The notes: a model not told the origin generated them from the letters alone. Shown: positions 1 to 6,511, counted from the first letter of the stretch. The stretch: DNA of 7,588 bases from an uncultured Planctomycetaceae bacterium (GCA_903927685.1 CAIYOB010000791.1:1-7588), one strand, 5' to 3'. Translations and numbers: made by a program.

Positions 1-75
1 AGCGAGAGGGCGACTGTAACCCGAAGCGCCAGCGAGAGGGCGACAGTAACCGGAAGCGCAAGCGAGGGGGAGCCG
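1..75. repeat. Tandem 30-base repeats at the left edge (two full units and a partial third)
   Basis: Units at 1-30 and 31-60 differ at only three positions (15/45, 22/52 and 30/60). A third, diverged unit begins at 61 (AGCGAGGGGGAG) and loses similarity by about 75. The period of 30 is a multiple of three. The minus strand is open through all copies and encodes a decapeptide repeat of the form RFGLQSPSRW (copies RFRLLSPSRW and RFGLQSPSR). The array may continue beyond the left edge. No unique spacers separate the units, so it is not CRISPR. From memory, similar short peptides recur in planctomycete genomes as dispersed repeats; that link is unverified. Confidence 0.85.
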
Positions 76-103
76 CCCTCTCGCTGGCGCTTCGGGTTGC
101 AGT
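13..103. repeat. Inverted copy of the 30-base repeat; large hairpin-forming sequence
   Basis: Positions 76-103 are the reverse complement of 13-40, with 27 of 28 bases matching (the mismatch is at 17). A 35-base loop at 41-75 separates the arms. The inverted copy encodes PSRWRFGLQ on the plus strand, the same peptide that the direct copies encode on the minus strand. The structure lies 31 bases beyond the stop codon of the beta-propeller gene and could act as a 3' barrier or stabilising hairpin of that transcript. There is no T-tract, so a classical intrinsic terminator is not supported. Confidence 0.75.
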
Positions 104-133
104 GCCGGAGCCGCGGCCTGCGTTTGGTGCGAC

Positions 134-1783
134 CTATTTGAACGGATCGTCGCCAGCCGCCGGAGCGGCGGGCGCGGGCGCAGCGGGCGCGGGCTGAGGT
201 GCGGCGGCACCGCCGAAGGGGTCGGCAGCGTCGGGTTGCGGCTGGGCACCGCCAGCACCGAACGGATCGGCACCGCCGGCCGCCGGTTTGGCGCCGCCCT
301 GTCCGAAGGGGTCATCGCCGGCTGCGGCGGGTTGCGGCGCGGCCCCGGCAGCAGGTTTCGCCGCCGGCTGGGGCTTGGCTTCCAGCCCCTCCTGCTTGAT
401 CTGCGGACGCTGTTTCTGCTCGACTTCGGCCAAGTTGACGTGCACCAACGGGAACTGCAGGTCGACTTCGTGCAGGCATTGAACCACGCCGGTCGCCGTC
501 GCGACCAGGATCCGGTCGGTCAACGTGTTGGTGTAGAAGAAATCCAGTTGGTTCGCGCCCATCAGGGCGATCCGCCCGCCGGTCTTGACATCCAGAATGG
601 CCAACCGTCCCGTCATCGTCAGGCAGTACAGGCGATCCTTGCTCGCCGAAACCAGGCGCCGGACTTGCGGAGCCGACCACTTTTCCTCGCCGCTTTCGAC
701 GTCCAGGCAGTACAGGCTGCCCTTGTCGGTCACGATGTAGACGGAATTCCCGACGGGCACCGGGCTGTTGCTGATCGGCTCGCCGGTCGAGAATCGCCAC
801 AGATCGTCTCCACTCAATTCATGCAAGCAATACACATAGCCGTCGATGGACGTGGCCAACACCTTGTTGGGGCTGGAGTAGGCCGGTTGCGAGACGATCG
901 TCTGCTTGGCTTCCATCCGATAGCGGAGTTCTTTTTGCAGGGTCTGAGACGAGTACAGGAAGCCGCGGTCGGTCGGCCACAACACGCTCAACGGTGTCAC
1001 CACCGGCTGGATCAGGACGCGGCCGTTCGAGCGGAAGATGTCGGGCAGCGTGCGTGTCTCGTCAATGTCGTACAGCTCGATGTCGCCAGTGAAAGTAGGG
1101 ACGACGACATAATCGGTCGTCAGCGCCGGCCCCGCTGAGGCGACGCCCTGGATGGAACGGATCCAGGCCATCTCGCCCGTCTGGCGTTTCAGCAGGTGCA
1201 GCGTCGAGCCGTTCAGCACGCCGACAAAGTCCTCGTTGATGCCGGGCCGTTCCAATGGATAGTCCCGATTGCCGACCAGCGTGCTCCAACGGGTCCGGCC
1301 GGTTTCCGCATCGATTGCATGCAGCACGGCCCGGTCGGTGACGGCATACAACGTCGTTTCGGGCACCTGAATCGTCTGCAGCTTGCTTTCAATCTCGCGC
1401 AGCTTGAGTTCTTCCATGAACGCCTGGGCTTCCTTCTCCGCCTTTTCTTTGCCCAGCGTTTCTCCGAATCGGTCCGTATCACGTTCCGAAAAGTGCCGCT
1501 TCCGGTCCTGGTACTGGACCTCGAACACCGTGTGCGACTGGGTGGCGCTGACGAAATAGGTCATGTCGGTCAGGCGAGCCCGGGCGGGATCCAGTTTGAC
1601 TTGGGTGAACCAAGCCCGTTCCAAACCGTACTGCCGCGCCTCGACTTGAGAGATCAACGCCGAATCGCCCGGGTCGCCTCCGACAACAGGCGCGGACTGG
1701 ACCGCAAGGAAAAACCCGACGAAAGCAGCAGTGGTTCGGGACATGACGGTTTTCCGGAAAATGCCGAGCAGGAAACGGGTCAA
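134..1783 (-). CDS. Secreted PQQ-like beta-propeller repeat protein with Pro/Ala-rich DPF tail
   Basis: This 549-residue protein probably acts outside the cytoplasmic membrane. The N-terminus has basic residues, then a hydrophobic stretch (about 19-35, AAFVGFFLAVQSAPVV) consistent with a signal peptide. Residues 40-140 form a planctomycete-style lead domain including a charged helical stretch (about 95-137). Propeller-type repeats run from about 143 to 445, with motifs such as HAIDAETGRTRW (155-166), LLKRQTGEMAW (197-207), YCLHELSGDDLW (318-329) and YCLDVESGEEKW (358-369). The family usually mediates protein contacts or binds cofactor; no dehydrogenase catalytic residues are evident, so an enzymatic role is not claimed. 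The tail (455-549) is low-complexity Pro/Ala/Gly with four DPF motifs and ends DDPFK. The chosen start is TTG at 1783, preceded by AGAGGG six bases upstream. An ATG at codon 14 (1744) also leaves a full signal peptide but has a poorer ribosome site. It is the last gene of a minus-strand trio. Confidence 0.9.
   Translation of the reverse strand: MTRFLLGIFRKTVMSRTTAAFVGFFLAVQSAPVVGGDPGDSALISQVEARQYGLERAWFTQVKLDPARARLTDMTYFVSATQSHTVFEVQYQDRKRHFSERDTDRFGETLGKEKAEKEAQAFMEELKLREIESKLQTIQVPETTLYAVTDRAVLHAIDAETGRTRWSTLVGNRDYPLERPGINEDFVGVLNGSTLHLLKRQTGEMAWIRSIQGVASAGPALTTDYVVVPTFTGDIELYDIDETRTLPDIFRSNGRVLIQPVVTPLSVLWPTDRGFLYSSQTLQKELRYRMEAKQTIVSQPAYSSPNKVLATSIDGYVYCLHELSGDDLWRFSTGEPISNSPVPVGNSVYIVTDKGSLYCLDVESGEEKWSAPQVRRLVSASKDRLYCLTMTGRLAILDVKTGGRIALMGANQLDFFYTNTLTDRILVATATGVVQCLHEVDLQFPLVHVNLAEVEQKQRPQIKQEGLEAKPQPAAKPAAGAAPQPAAAGDDPFGQGGAKPAAGGADPFGAGGAQPQPDAADPFGGAAAPQPAPAAPAPAAPAAGDDPFK
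137..313 (-). repeat. In-gene repeats encoding DPF(G) motifs
   Basis: Four nine-base blocks, gaacggatc or gaaggggtc on the plus strand, lie at 140-148, 215-223, 260-268 and 305-313. Each encodes DPF on the minus strand (residues 546-548, 521-523, 506-508 and 491-493), and the three internal ones are followed by Gly. The spacing between consecutive blocks is 45, 45 and 75 bases. The sequence between them is Ala/Pro/Gln/Gly-rich, which suggests expansion by repeat slippage in a disordered tail. Confidence 0.75.
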
Positions 1784-1789
1784 GGGAAT

Positions 1790-1795
1790 CCCTCT
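1790..1795 (-). promoter_or_regulatory. Ribosome binding site supporting a TTG start
   Basis: The minus strand reads AGAGGG at 1795-1790, six bases before the TTG codon at 1783-1781. The competing in-frame ATG at 1744-1742 is preceded by CCGGAAAACCGTC, where only GGA resembles a Shine-Dalgarno sequence. This favours the TTG start but does not prove it. Confidence 0.5.
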
Positions 1796-1856
1796 ACGTT
1801 AGTCTAAGCGGCCATCCGCGGCCTGTCAAAAATTGCGGAGGCACGAAACCGGAACC

Positions 1857-3371
1857 CTAGGGCGCTGGGAGGACGTCGAGCAGCCCCTGCCAAATCACCG
1901 GCTCGCCGTCTCCCTCATAACCGACAAGGTCCCGGGCTGGATTGGTGACGATCGCGCCCAAGACCACGAGCTTGGCGTCCGGGGGGCATTCAGCGCCGCT
2001 GCCTGCGCTGCTGTAGACAGCCAGAGGCGGTTCGCGGCCGGGAATCAGTAACTCGACAACGCGATACGAGCCCTGTTGTCGCGTCTGCTTGACGGTGCCG
2101 ACCAGCAAGACCCCGTTGTTGTCGCGTGCGGCGGTATTCAACCAACCGCCTGCTGCCCTGCCCAGCGTGACCAACTTCTCCTCCTCCGCCACGACGGTCT
2201 TGAGCAAATCTCCCGCCGCTTGCAACTCGGACGCTTCGGCCGGCGAGCGATAGGCGGCGGTCTCGCCCAACTTGGCTAGCGCTACATACGCCTGTCGCAG
2301 CAGCGATCGCGAGTCGGCTTCGGTGGCGGCTGTCAGGGCTTGCACCACCTGCCGCGCTTCATCCACCGCCGTCCGCAGTTCCGCCTCCGTCGTCCGCGGG
2401 GCGTTGGGCAGCGGGCTGGTCGACGGCTGAGACTCGCCGGCGGGCTCGCTGTCCGGTTCCATCACGGCAGACACGTCGGGGTCGGCAACAGGAGTGTCCG
2501 TTGGCATATCGAGGTCCAGCAGGTCCTCGATCGCCTTGTCGTCAACTTCGGGAAGCGTATCCTGGTCGGGGGTGGGCTTCACCGCCGGTGCCGCGCCGCC
2601 CATCCCCCAGGTGGAATAGGGGCCTTCGCCGCTGCTCGCCGCCGGGGACGATTTCTTATTCCCCGATCGGCTCGACTTCTTCGCGGTCCCGCGGTTCGAC
2701 TTGGCGTCCGGATCCGCCCCACCGCTGGTGTTCGGATCGACGAAGGACCGCTGCGGCAGATCTCGGGACTGAGCGTTTCGGCTGTCGCCACCAGCGACGC
2801 CGATGGGTTCTTTCTCCGGGCCTCCGGTTGCTTCGCCTGTCGGTTGCCCACCACGATAGCGTTCGGGCACGATCCAGGGGGCGAAGCGCGCGACCTTGGG
2901 CGCCAGTGCGAACATGTCCGCTCGCTGCTTGGGCCAAGCCTGCGACGAGCCGACCCACCACAAGATGACCTGGGCAATCGCCAGTCCGGCGACTCCGCCC
3001 AAGACGATCTTGATGCCTTCGACAACCGGATTCTTGGGCTTGCGTTTCGCCCGCACGACCGGGCGCCGGCCGCGCGGAGCGGTGGTCGCCGGAGCGGCCG
3101 CGGTCTCGATGCTCAGCGGGGCAAATCCACCGCCGTCCGCCGTCCCTTGCCGGGCCGGCGCCGCGAAACCTTCCAGAGCCGCATCTGCAGCCGCCTCGGC
3201 GTCGGCGGCCCCCGGATCATCCACCACGATCAGCGCCGGCGGCAGCTTGTCCAGCACCTCCCCCAGCGGGAATTGCTCTTGGCACAGAGGGCAGCGGACC
3301 ACGGCCAAGCGGCTGGCGCGGCCGGGCAGAGCGACGGAGTCGCCGCACTTGGGACAGGCAACAATTGTCAT
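1857..3371 (-). CDS. Unnamed zinc-ribbon, single-TM protein with Pro/Ser/Asp-rich linker and C-terminal beta-rich domain
   Basis: I do not recognise a named family for this 504-residue protein. Residues 1-32 form a small zinc ribbon with CPKC (Cys6, Cys9) and CPLC (Cys27, Cys30), a common N-terminus of planctomycete hypothetical proteins. An acidic Ala-rich linker (50-70) and a basic patch (RGRRPVVRAKRKPKNP, 100-115) come before one hydrophobic helix at about 119-140, so the zinc ribbon and basic patch are probably cytoplasmic. Beyond the membrane is a long, probably disordered linker rich in Gly, Ser, Pro, Asp and Lys (about 170-328). A helical segment follows (about 329-405) and then a compact strand-rich domain (about 418-504) that could be OB-like. 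ATG at 3371 is preceded by GGAG six bases upstream. The gene lies 101 bases after the TolC-family stop and 73 bases before the beta-propeller start. A structural or scaffold role in the envelope is only inferred from position. Confidence 0.86.
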   Translation of the reverse strand: MTIVACPKCGDSVALPGRASRLAVVRCPLCQEQFPLGEVLDKLPPALIVVDDPGAADAEAAADAALEGFAAPARQGTADGGGFAPLSIETAAAPATTAPRGRRPVVRAKRKPKNPVVEGIKIVLGGVAGLAIAQVILWWVGSSQAWPKQRADMFALAPKVARFAPWIVPERYRGGQPTGEATGGPEKEPIGVAGGDSRNAQSRDLPQRSFVDPNTSGGADPDAKSNRGTAKKSSRSGNKKSSPAASSGEGPYSTWGMGGAAPAVKPTPDQDTLPEVDDKAIEDLLDLDMPTDTPVADPDVSAVMEPDSEPAGESQPSTSPLPNAPRTTEAELRTAVDEARQVVQALTAATEADSRSLLRQAYVALAKLGETAAYRSPAEASELQAAGDLLKTVVAEEEKLVTLGRAAGGWLNTAARDNNGVLLVGTVKQTRQQGSYRVVELLIPGREPPLAVYSSAGSGAECPPDAKLVVLGAIVTNPARDLVGYEGDGEPVIWQGLLDVLPAP

Positions 3372-3377
3372 AACAGG

Positions 3378-3381
3378 CTCC
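3378..3381 (-). promoter_or_regulatory. Ribosome binding site of the zinc-ribbon gene
   Basis: GGAG on the minus strand at 3381-3378 ends six bases before the ATG at 3371-3369. It fixes the start used here, which also places the zinc-ribbon CPKC at residues 6-9. Confidence 0.6.
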
Positions 3382-3472
3382 AGGACGTATTCCAGCGACG
3401 CAACTTCGCTTGCCTCGCTATTTTAGCTCCCTGAATGCCGTTCTCGCTAGCTGTCAGCCGCCGAAATGCCCG

Positions 3473-5332
3473 TTACCGTGCGACGGACGACGCCAGTCCC
3501 GCGCGACAATCCTCGGCAAACTGAATCTGGTTGTAGTCGAGCAAGGAGCCTTTTTCAAAGTGGACATTCTTGACCGCCATGACATATTCGACCAGCGAGC
3601 GGTGCAGTTGTACCTCGGCGTCCGTGACGCGTCGCCACGATTCGAGCAGTTGATCCCAATCCACCTCCTGACCCGTCCGCTCGCGTTCCTGCAACGCATC
3701 CAGATCCTGCTGGGCGGCGACGCGGCGGTTGTAGTTGGTCTGCACGATGGCGTACGCCCGCTTCGTGTCCGCCAGCGAGTTGCCCAGGTCGTGCAGGATT
3801 TGCCGTTCCTGCTGCTCCAGGACGGCCCGCTCGCGGGCCAGTCGCAACAGGGCGTTCTGCACGCCGGCATGGGCTTGGCGGAACCCGTTGGGCAGGGTGA
3901 ATTCCATGCCCAAGGCCCATTCCTGAAAATCCCCGGTCATCAAGTTGGCCCAGGCGTCGCTATACGCCGTGCCGTTGTCGCCGCCCATCAAATCCTCGCC
4001 GAACCCGCGCCAGCGATAACGGCTGATGACATCCAGTCGCGGCAGGAGGAAGTTCTTGCTGGCGAGCAGTTCCAACTCGCGGCGCTTCACCATCCGCCGC
4101 TGGCGTTCGAGTTCCGCTCGGCGGACCAGCGCCTCGGTGCTGATTTCCTCCCACTGGAACAGGACTTCGGCCGTCGACGGCTCCTCGATCGGGCGGATCA
4201 GACGCCCGTCGGCAAGATCGATCCCGATCAGCAGCCGCAGGTTGCGTTCGGCGACGTGCACGCCCATGACGCCGCGGAAAGTGCCCCCGGTCGTGCCGTT
4301 GCCCGTGCGCGTCGGTTCCCAGAGCCGGCCGACCAACGTATTCTGCACCTCGGCCTGGAAGCGGTAGTACTGTTCCCGAGCCCGGGCTTCGTTGTCGCCG
4401 CGCACGCGCTGGCTCTCCTGCAACGTCCGCAGCCGCTGCCAGATTTCCAGGCTGGCGTCGCGGGCGGTCAGCTTGGCGTCCAGGTCGCGATAGGCGAAAT
4501 ACAGTTCCCAGTAGGCGTTCTCAACATTGCTGATGTAGTCCCGCAGGGCGATCTGAAACTCGGCCAGGCCGACCTCGGTGTTCAGCCGGGCGATGGTCAC
4601 GCCGCGGGGAGCCCCCAGGCGGCCGTTTGGGCCGTAGATCCGATTGAACTCGACGCCAGCGCCCTGCAACAGCGGCTGGCGGACTTCGGCTTCGACCAGC
4701 CAGTTCCAGGCGTGCGGGAAGCGGTTGCCCGCCCCATTGTTCGCGTCGTAATCGATCCGGTTGCGGACGTAGAACCGGCTGCCCGTCGCGGCCGCCTTCT
4801 CGATCTGGAAGGGGATCACCGCCAGGTCTTGTTCCAGCAATTGCGTCCCGCCGCCAGTGAACAGGTTGTTCAGTGCCCGGTCGTTCTTCTCCACCAGCAC
4901 GTTGCTGGAATACACGGCGTCGAACTCGCTGAGTGCCGCCTCGGGGCCCAGATTGGGATCGGTTTCGCGGATCGACGGCTGGTGAATCGTCTCGACCAGA
5001 TCCGGCGAGCGAATCAGGGCACCGCCCAGCTCGCGGACCACCGTGGAATTCGCCAGGGCCAATTCGACGGCTTGCTGCAGGGTCAAGTCCCAATACTGCT
5101 GCGGCGCGTCGTCGTCGATCATGATCGGCGCCCCCGCCGTGGCAGAGGTTTGAGGCGCGGGACAGGCGGCATCCTCGAAGGCCGTCTGCTGCAGGATCTG
5201 CTGGTAGTGCGCAACGTCGTCCCACAGCGGTTCCTGGGAACGGTTCCAACGGCACGCCGGGACGGCGACTGCCAGGGCCAACACGGCCCAGCTCGCCCAG
5301 CGTGGCATTGTGCTCCGTCCGCCCTTGATCAT
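3473..5332 (-). CDS. TolC-family outer membrane efflux protein, probable lipoprotein
   Basis: TolC/OEP proteins form trimeric outer-membrane channels with a periplasmic alpha-helical tunnel and export drugs, metals or proteins with an inner-membrane pump and adaptor. From ATG 5332 the product has 619 residues, longer than the usual 420-500. A signal peptide (about 10-26) ends in VPAC with Cys27, a plausible though imperfect lipobox. Family hallmarks are LTLQQAVELALANS (83-96), RQPLLQG (218-224), the helix ENAYWELYFAYRDL (271-284), LLIGIDL (367-373), GMEFTLPNGFRQA (475-487) and long Arg/Gln/Glu-rich coiled helices (about 488-590). The second structural repeat is therefore complete. The start was chosen because GGAG lies six bases upstream. 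GTG at 5368 lacks a ribosome site, and ATG at 5308 has GGAG at four bases and is also possible. No adaptor or RND/ABC pump gene is in the window, so the substrate is unknown. It heads a minus-strand trio. Confidence 0.93.
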   Translation of the reverse strand: MIKGGRSTMPRWASWAVLALAVAVPACRWNRSQEPLWDDVAHYQQILQQTAFEDAACPAPQTSATAGAPIMIDDDAPQQYWDLTLQQAVELALANSTVVRELGGALIRSPDLVETIHQPSIRETDPNLGPEAALSEFDAVYSSNVLVEKNDRALNNLFTGGGTQLLEQDLAVIPFQIEKAAATGSRFYVRNRIDYDANNGAGNRFPHAWNWLVEAEVRQPLLQGAGVEFNRIYGPNGRLGAPRGVTIARLNTEVGLAEFQIALRDYISNVENAYWELYFAYRDLDAKLTARDASLEIWQRLRTLQESQRVRGDNEARAREQYYRFQAEVQNTLVGRLWEPTRTGNGTTGGTFRGVMGVHVAERNLRLLIGIDLADGRLIRPIEEPSTAEVLFQWEEISTEALVRRAELERQRRMVKRRELELLASKNFLLPRLDVISRYRWRGFGEDLMGGDNGTAYSDAWANLMTGDFQEWALGMEFTLPNGFRQAHAGVQNALLRLARERAVLEQQERQILHDLGNSLADTKRAYAIVQTNYNRRVAAQQDLDALQERERTGQEVDWDQLLESWRRVTDAEVQLHRSLVEYVMAVKNVHFEKGSLLDYNQIQFAEDCRAGLASSVAR

Positions 5333-5337
5333 CGCCG

Positions 5338-5342
5338 TCTCC
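5338..5342 (-). promoter_or_regulatory. Ribosome binding site deciding the TolC-family start
   Basis: GGAGA on the minus strand at 5342-5338 lies five bases before ATG 5332-5330. The longer frame beginning at GTG 5368 has no purine-rich element upstream. A later ATG (5308) has its own GGAG at 5316-5313 but only four bases away. Confidence 0.55.
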
Positions 5343-5576
5343 AACGTGACAGGACCGTCGCCGACCACGGCCAGGCAACGGACTGCTAGCAGGGCTTGCC
5401 CTCCGCAGGCGCCCTCGTCGTCATATCATCGGCGCACCGCAGCCCGAAAAATCGCTATTTCCCGCACGGACGGCAGAATCGGCACATTTCGCCGGGCGTC
5501 CGACCGGGACTTGGAACGGGTGCGCGGAGTCGCCCCCCAATTCTCAAACTTGACGATGCAGTCGTGACGGACCGGG

Positions 5577-5605
5577 TTGCCGCCTTGGGCTGGTGTGAGT
5601 ACAAT
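5577..5605 (+). promoter_or_regulatory. Sigma-70-like promoter of the toxin-antitoxin operon
   Basis: A -35 element TTGCCG (5577-5582, four of six consensus bases) is separated by exactly 17 bases from a -10 element TACAAT (5600-5605, five of six). Transcription would begin near 5612, about 40 bases before the antitoxin start. The position, spacing and direction all fit the operon downstream. Planctomycete promoter consensus is less well established than that of E. coli, which limits certainty. Confidence 0.6.
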
Positions 5606-5614
5606 GCCCGTACA
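5599..5614 (+). promoter_or_regulatory. Candidate antitoxin operator: repeated GTACA sites over the -10 element
   Basis: GTACA occurs at 5599-5603 and again at 5610-5614, eleven bases apart (one helical turn). Together with CGTAC at 5609-5613 the first copy also forms an imperfect inverted repeat (GTACA-N5-CGTAC). The sites cover the -10 element and the expected transcription start. Ribbon-helix-helix antitoxins usually repress their own operons from such short repeated sites, so occupancy here would block transcription. Binding is inferred, not shown. Confidence 0.45.
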
Positions 5615-5641
5615 TCATTTCTAGCCAGCCGTTTCATGTCT

Positions 5642-5646
5642 GGAGG
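5642..5646 (+). promoter_or_regulatory. Strong ribosome binding site of the antitoxin gene
   Basis: GGAGG ends seven bases before ATG 5654. It lies downstream of the in-frame ATG at 5636, so it selects 5654 as the true start. Confidence 0.8.
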
Positions 5647-5653
5647 ATTCGCC

Positions 5654-5935
5654 ATGCCACGCGCGACCGCGTGCAAATTGACTCGGTTGAACATTCGCGT
5701 CAGCGAACATGAGAAGGACGTGCTGACGCGTGCGGCCGGCGCCCTGAATACCAACGTCAGCAGCTTCGTGGTTCAGCGGGCGTACGCCGAGGCTCAGCGG
5801 GTTCTCGCTGAGCAGAGCCAATTCCGCTTGTCGGACAAAGAATGGCGCGAATTCAACAGGGTTCTTGACGCTCCGCCCAAAGACATCCCGGCCTTGAGAA
5901 AACTGCTAACCCAACGAGGGGTGTTCGATGACTGA
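5654..5935 (+). CDS. tacA: DUF1778 (TacA-type) ribbon-helix-helix antitoxin
   Basis: This 93-residue protein is the antitoxin of a type II pair. In this family an N-terminal ribbon-helix-helix dimer binds the operon's promoter DNA, while the C-terminal tail wraps and inactivates the GNAT toxin. The DNA-binding strand is RLNIRVSEH (11-19), followed by helix 1 (EKDVLTRAAGAL, 20-31) and helix 2 (VSSFVVQRAYAEAQRVL, 35-51), which match the DUF1778 pattern. The toxin-neutralising part is about 55-93, including LSDKEWREFNRVLDAPP (59-75), a very typical segment of the family. Length is normal (about 85-100). ATG 5654 is chosen for its GGAGG. The stop overlaps the start of the toxin gene by eight bases, indicating translational coupling. 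Autorepression with the toxin as co-repressor is expected from the family. Confidence 0.95.
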   Translation: MPRATACKLTRLNIRVSEHEKDVLTRAAGALNTNVSSFVVQRAYAEAQRVLAEQSQFRLSDKEWREFNRVLDAPPKDIPALRKLLTQRGVFDD

Positions 5936-6437
5936 TGCGGCGTTGGGCAGCCCCCGGGCGCTGCAACGCGATGATCGTTGGGAAGACTTTGACTGTGGCA
6001 GCGAGCCCCTGAACGACTATCTGCGGCGGTTTGCTTGGACGAACCAGCAGGCAGGCGCAGCCCGGACCTACGTCGCGACGCGTGGGAAACGGGTCGTAGG
6101 CTACTACACGCTGACATACGCCAGCATCGAACATCAAGCCGCCGCTCCGCGCATTCGCCAAGGTTTGGCGCGGCACCCGATCCCCGTGATGCTCCTGGCG
6201 CGGCTCGCCGTGGACCGTGGAGAGCAGGGCCAAGGCCTGGGCCAAGGGCTTGTGAAAGACGCCTTGCTGCGTACGCTCCAGGCTGCCGACATCGCCGGTT
6301 TGCGAGCCGTGATCGTGCACGCCAAGGACGCCGCGGCCAAGGCGTTCTACGAAAGATTCGGCTTCCAGCCCTCGCCGCTGGACGGACTGCACTTGATGCT
6401 GCTGTTGAAGGACATCCGGAAGACGCTGATGGATTGA
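5928..6437 (+). CDS. tacT: GNAT-family acetyltransferase toxin (TacT/AtaT type)
   Basis: Toxins of this family transfer acetyl from acetyl-CoA to the amino group of the amino acid on charged tRNA, which blocks translation. The 169-residue length is typical. Visible hallmarks are the N-terminal FDCGSEPLNDYLRRFA (21-36), the core strand VVGYYTL (56-62), and LARLAVDR (90-97) leading into the acetyl-CoA pyrophosphate loop QGQGLG (100-105, Q-x-x-G-x-G). These are followed by HAKDAAAKAFYERFGF (131-146), where Tyr141 corresponds to the conserved catalytic Tyr, and the end LHLMLLLKDI (154-163). Nothing essential appears missing, so the toxin should be active. ATG 5928 lies inside the end of the antitoxin gene (overlap ATGACTGA). 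It has no strong separate ribosome site, which fits coupled translation and keeps toxin levels below antitoxin. No terminator is evident after the stop. The exact target tRNA cannot be read from sequence. Confidence 0.95.
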   Translation: MTDAALGSPRALQRDDRWEDFDCGSEPLNDYLRRFAWTNQQAGAARTYVATRGKRVVGYYTLTYASIEHQAAAPRIRQGLARHPIPVMLLARLAVDRGEQGQGLGQGLVKDALLRTLQAADIAGLRAVIVHAKDAAAKAFYERFGFQPSPLDGLHLMLLLKDIRKTLMD

Positions 6438-6511
6438 ACGATTCGCCGCGGGGAGCGATTCGAGCTGGCCGCAGCCCAGACGCCCATGCGTTCCGACGAC
6501 GTCCGGTCAGC

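Larger units (their letters stand above)
5333..5653. other. Divergent intergenic region between the TolC-family gene and the toxin-antitoxin operon
   Basis: No coding sequence is supported here. Visible elements are a perfect ten-base palindrome CTGCTAGCAG at 5383-5392, immediately overlapped by the short hairpin AGGGC-TT-GCCCT at 5391-5402. An AT-richer patch at 5446-5460 contains AAAT-CGCT-ATTT (5449-5460). The plus-strand promoter and repeated GTACA sites are at 5577-5614. I found no minus-strand promoter for the TolC-family gene that matches consensus well enough to list. The rest (about 5461-5570) shows nothing recognisable. Confidence 0.7.

Noticed and set aside
1..103. CRISPR array
   Set aside because: Units abut directly with no unique spacers, and one copy is inverted.
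13..103. Intrinsic terminator of the beta-propeller gene
   Set aside because: The hairpin has a 35-base loop and no following T-tract on the minus strand, so only a possible structural role is kept.
236..1138. A 300-codon plus-strand frame opposite the beta-propeller gene
   Set aside because: Arg/His/Gln-rich shadow sequence without motifs; the minus frame contains clear propeller repeats.
3420..3425. A -10 element (TAAAAT on the minus strand) for the zinc-ribbon gene
   Set aside because: The hexamer is good, but no acceptable -35 element lies 16-18 bases upstream; an internal promoter is possible but not supported enough to list.
2340..3434. A 364-codon plus-strand frame opposite the zinc-ribbon gene
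   Set aside because: Arg-rich shadow; the opposite strand has a zinc ribbon, a TM helix and a proper ribosome site.
5333..5368. N-terminal extension of the TolC-family protein to GTG 5368
   Set aside because: No ribosome site before GTG, and the extension would place 12 acidic or neutral residues ahead of a good signal peptide.
3410..5389. A 659-codon open frame on the plus strand opposite the TolC-family gene
   Set aside because: It is the antisense shadow of a gene with strong third-position G/C bias; its translation is His/Gln/Arg-rich with no domain, while the minus strand shows TolC motifs throughout.
5452..5460. TCGCTATTT shared with 3415-3423 as a common control element of two minus-strand genes
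   Set aside because: A nine-base match between two intergenic stretches of this size is expected by chance at several percent, and the distances to the starts differ (about 50 versus 120 bases).
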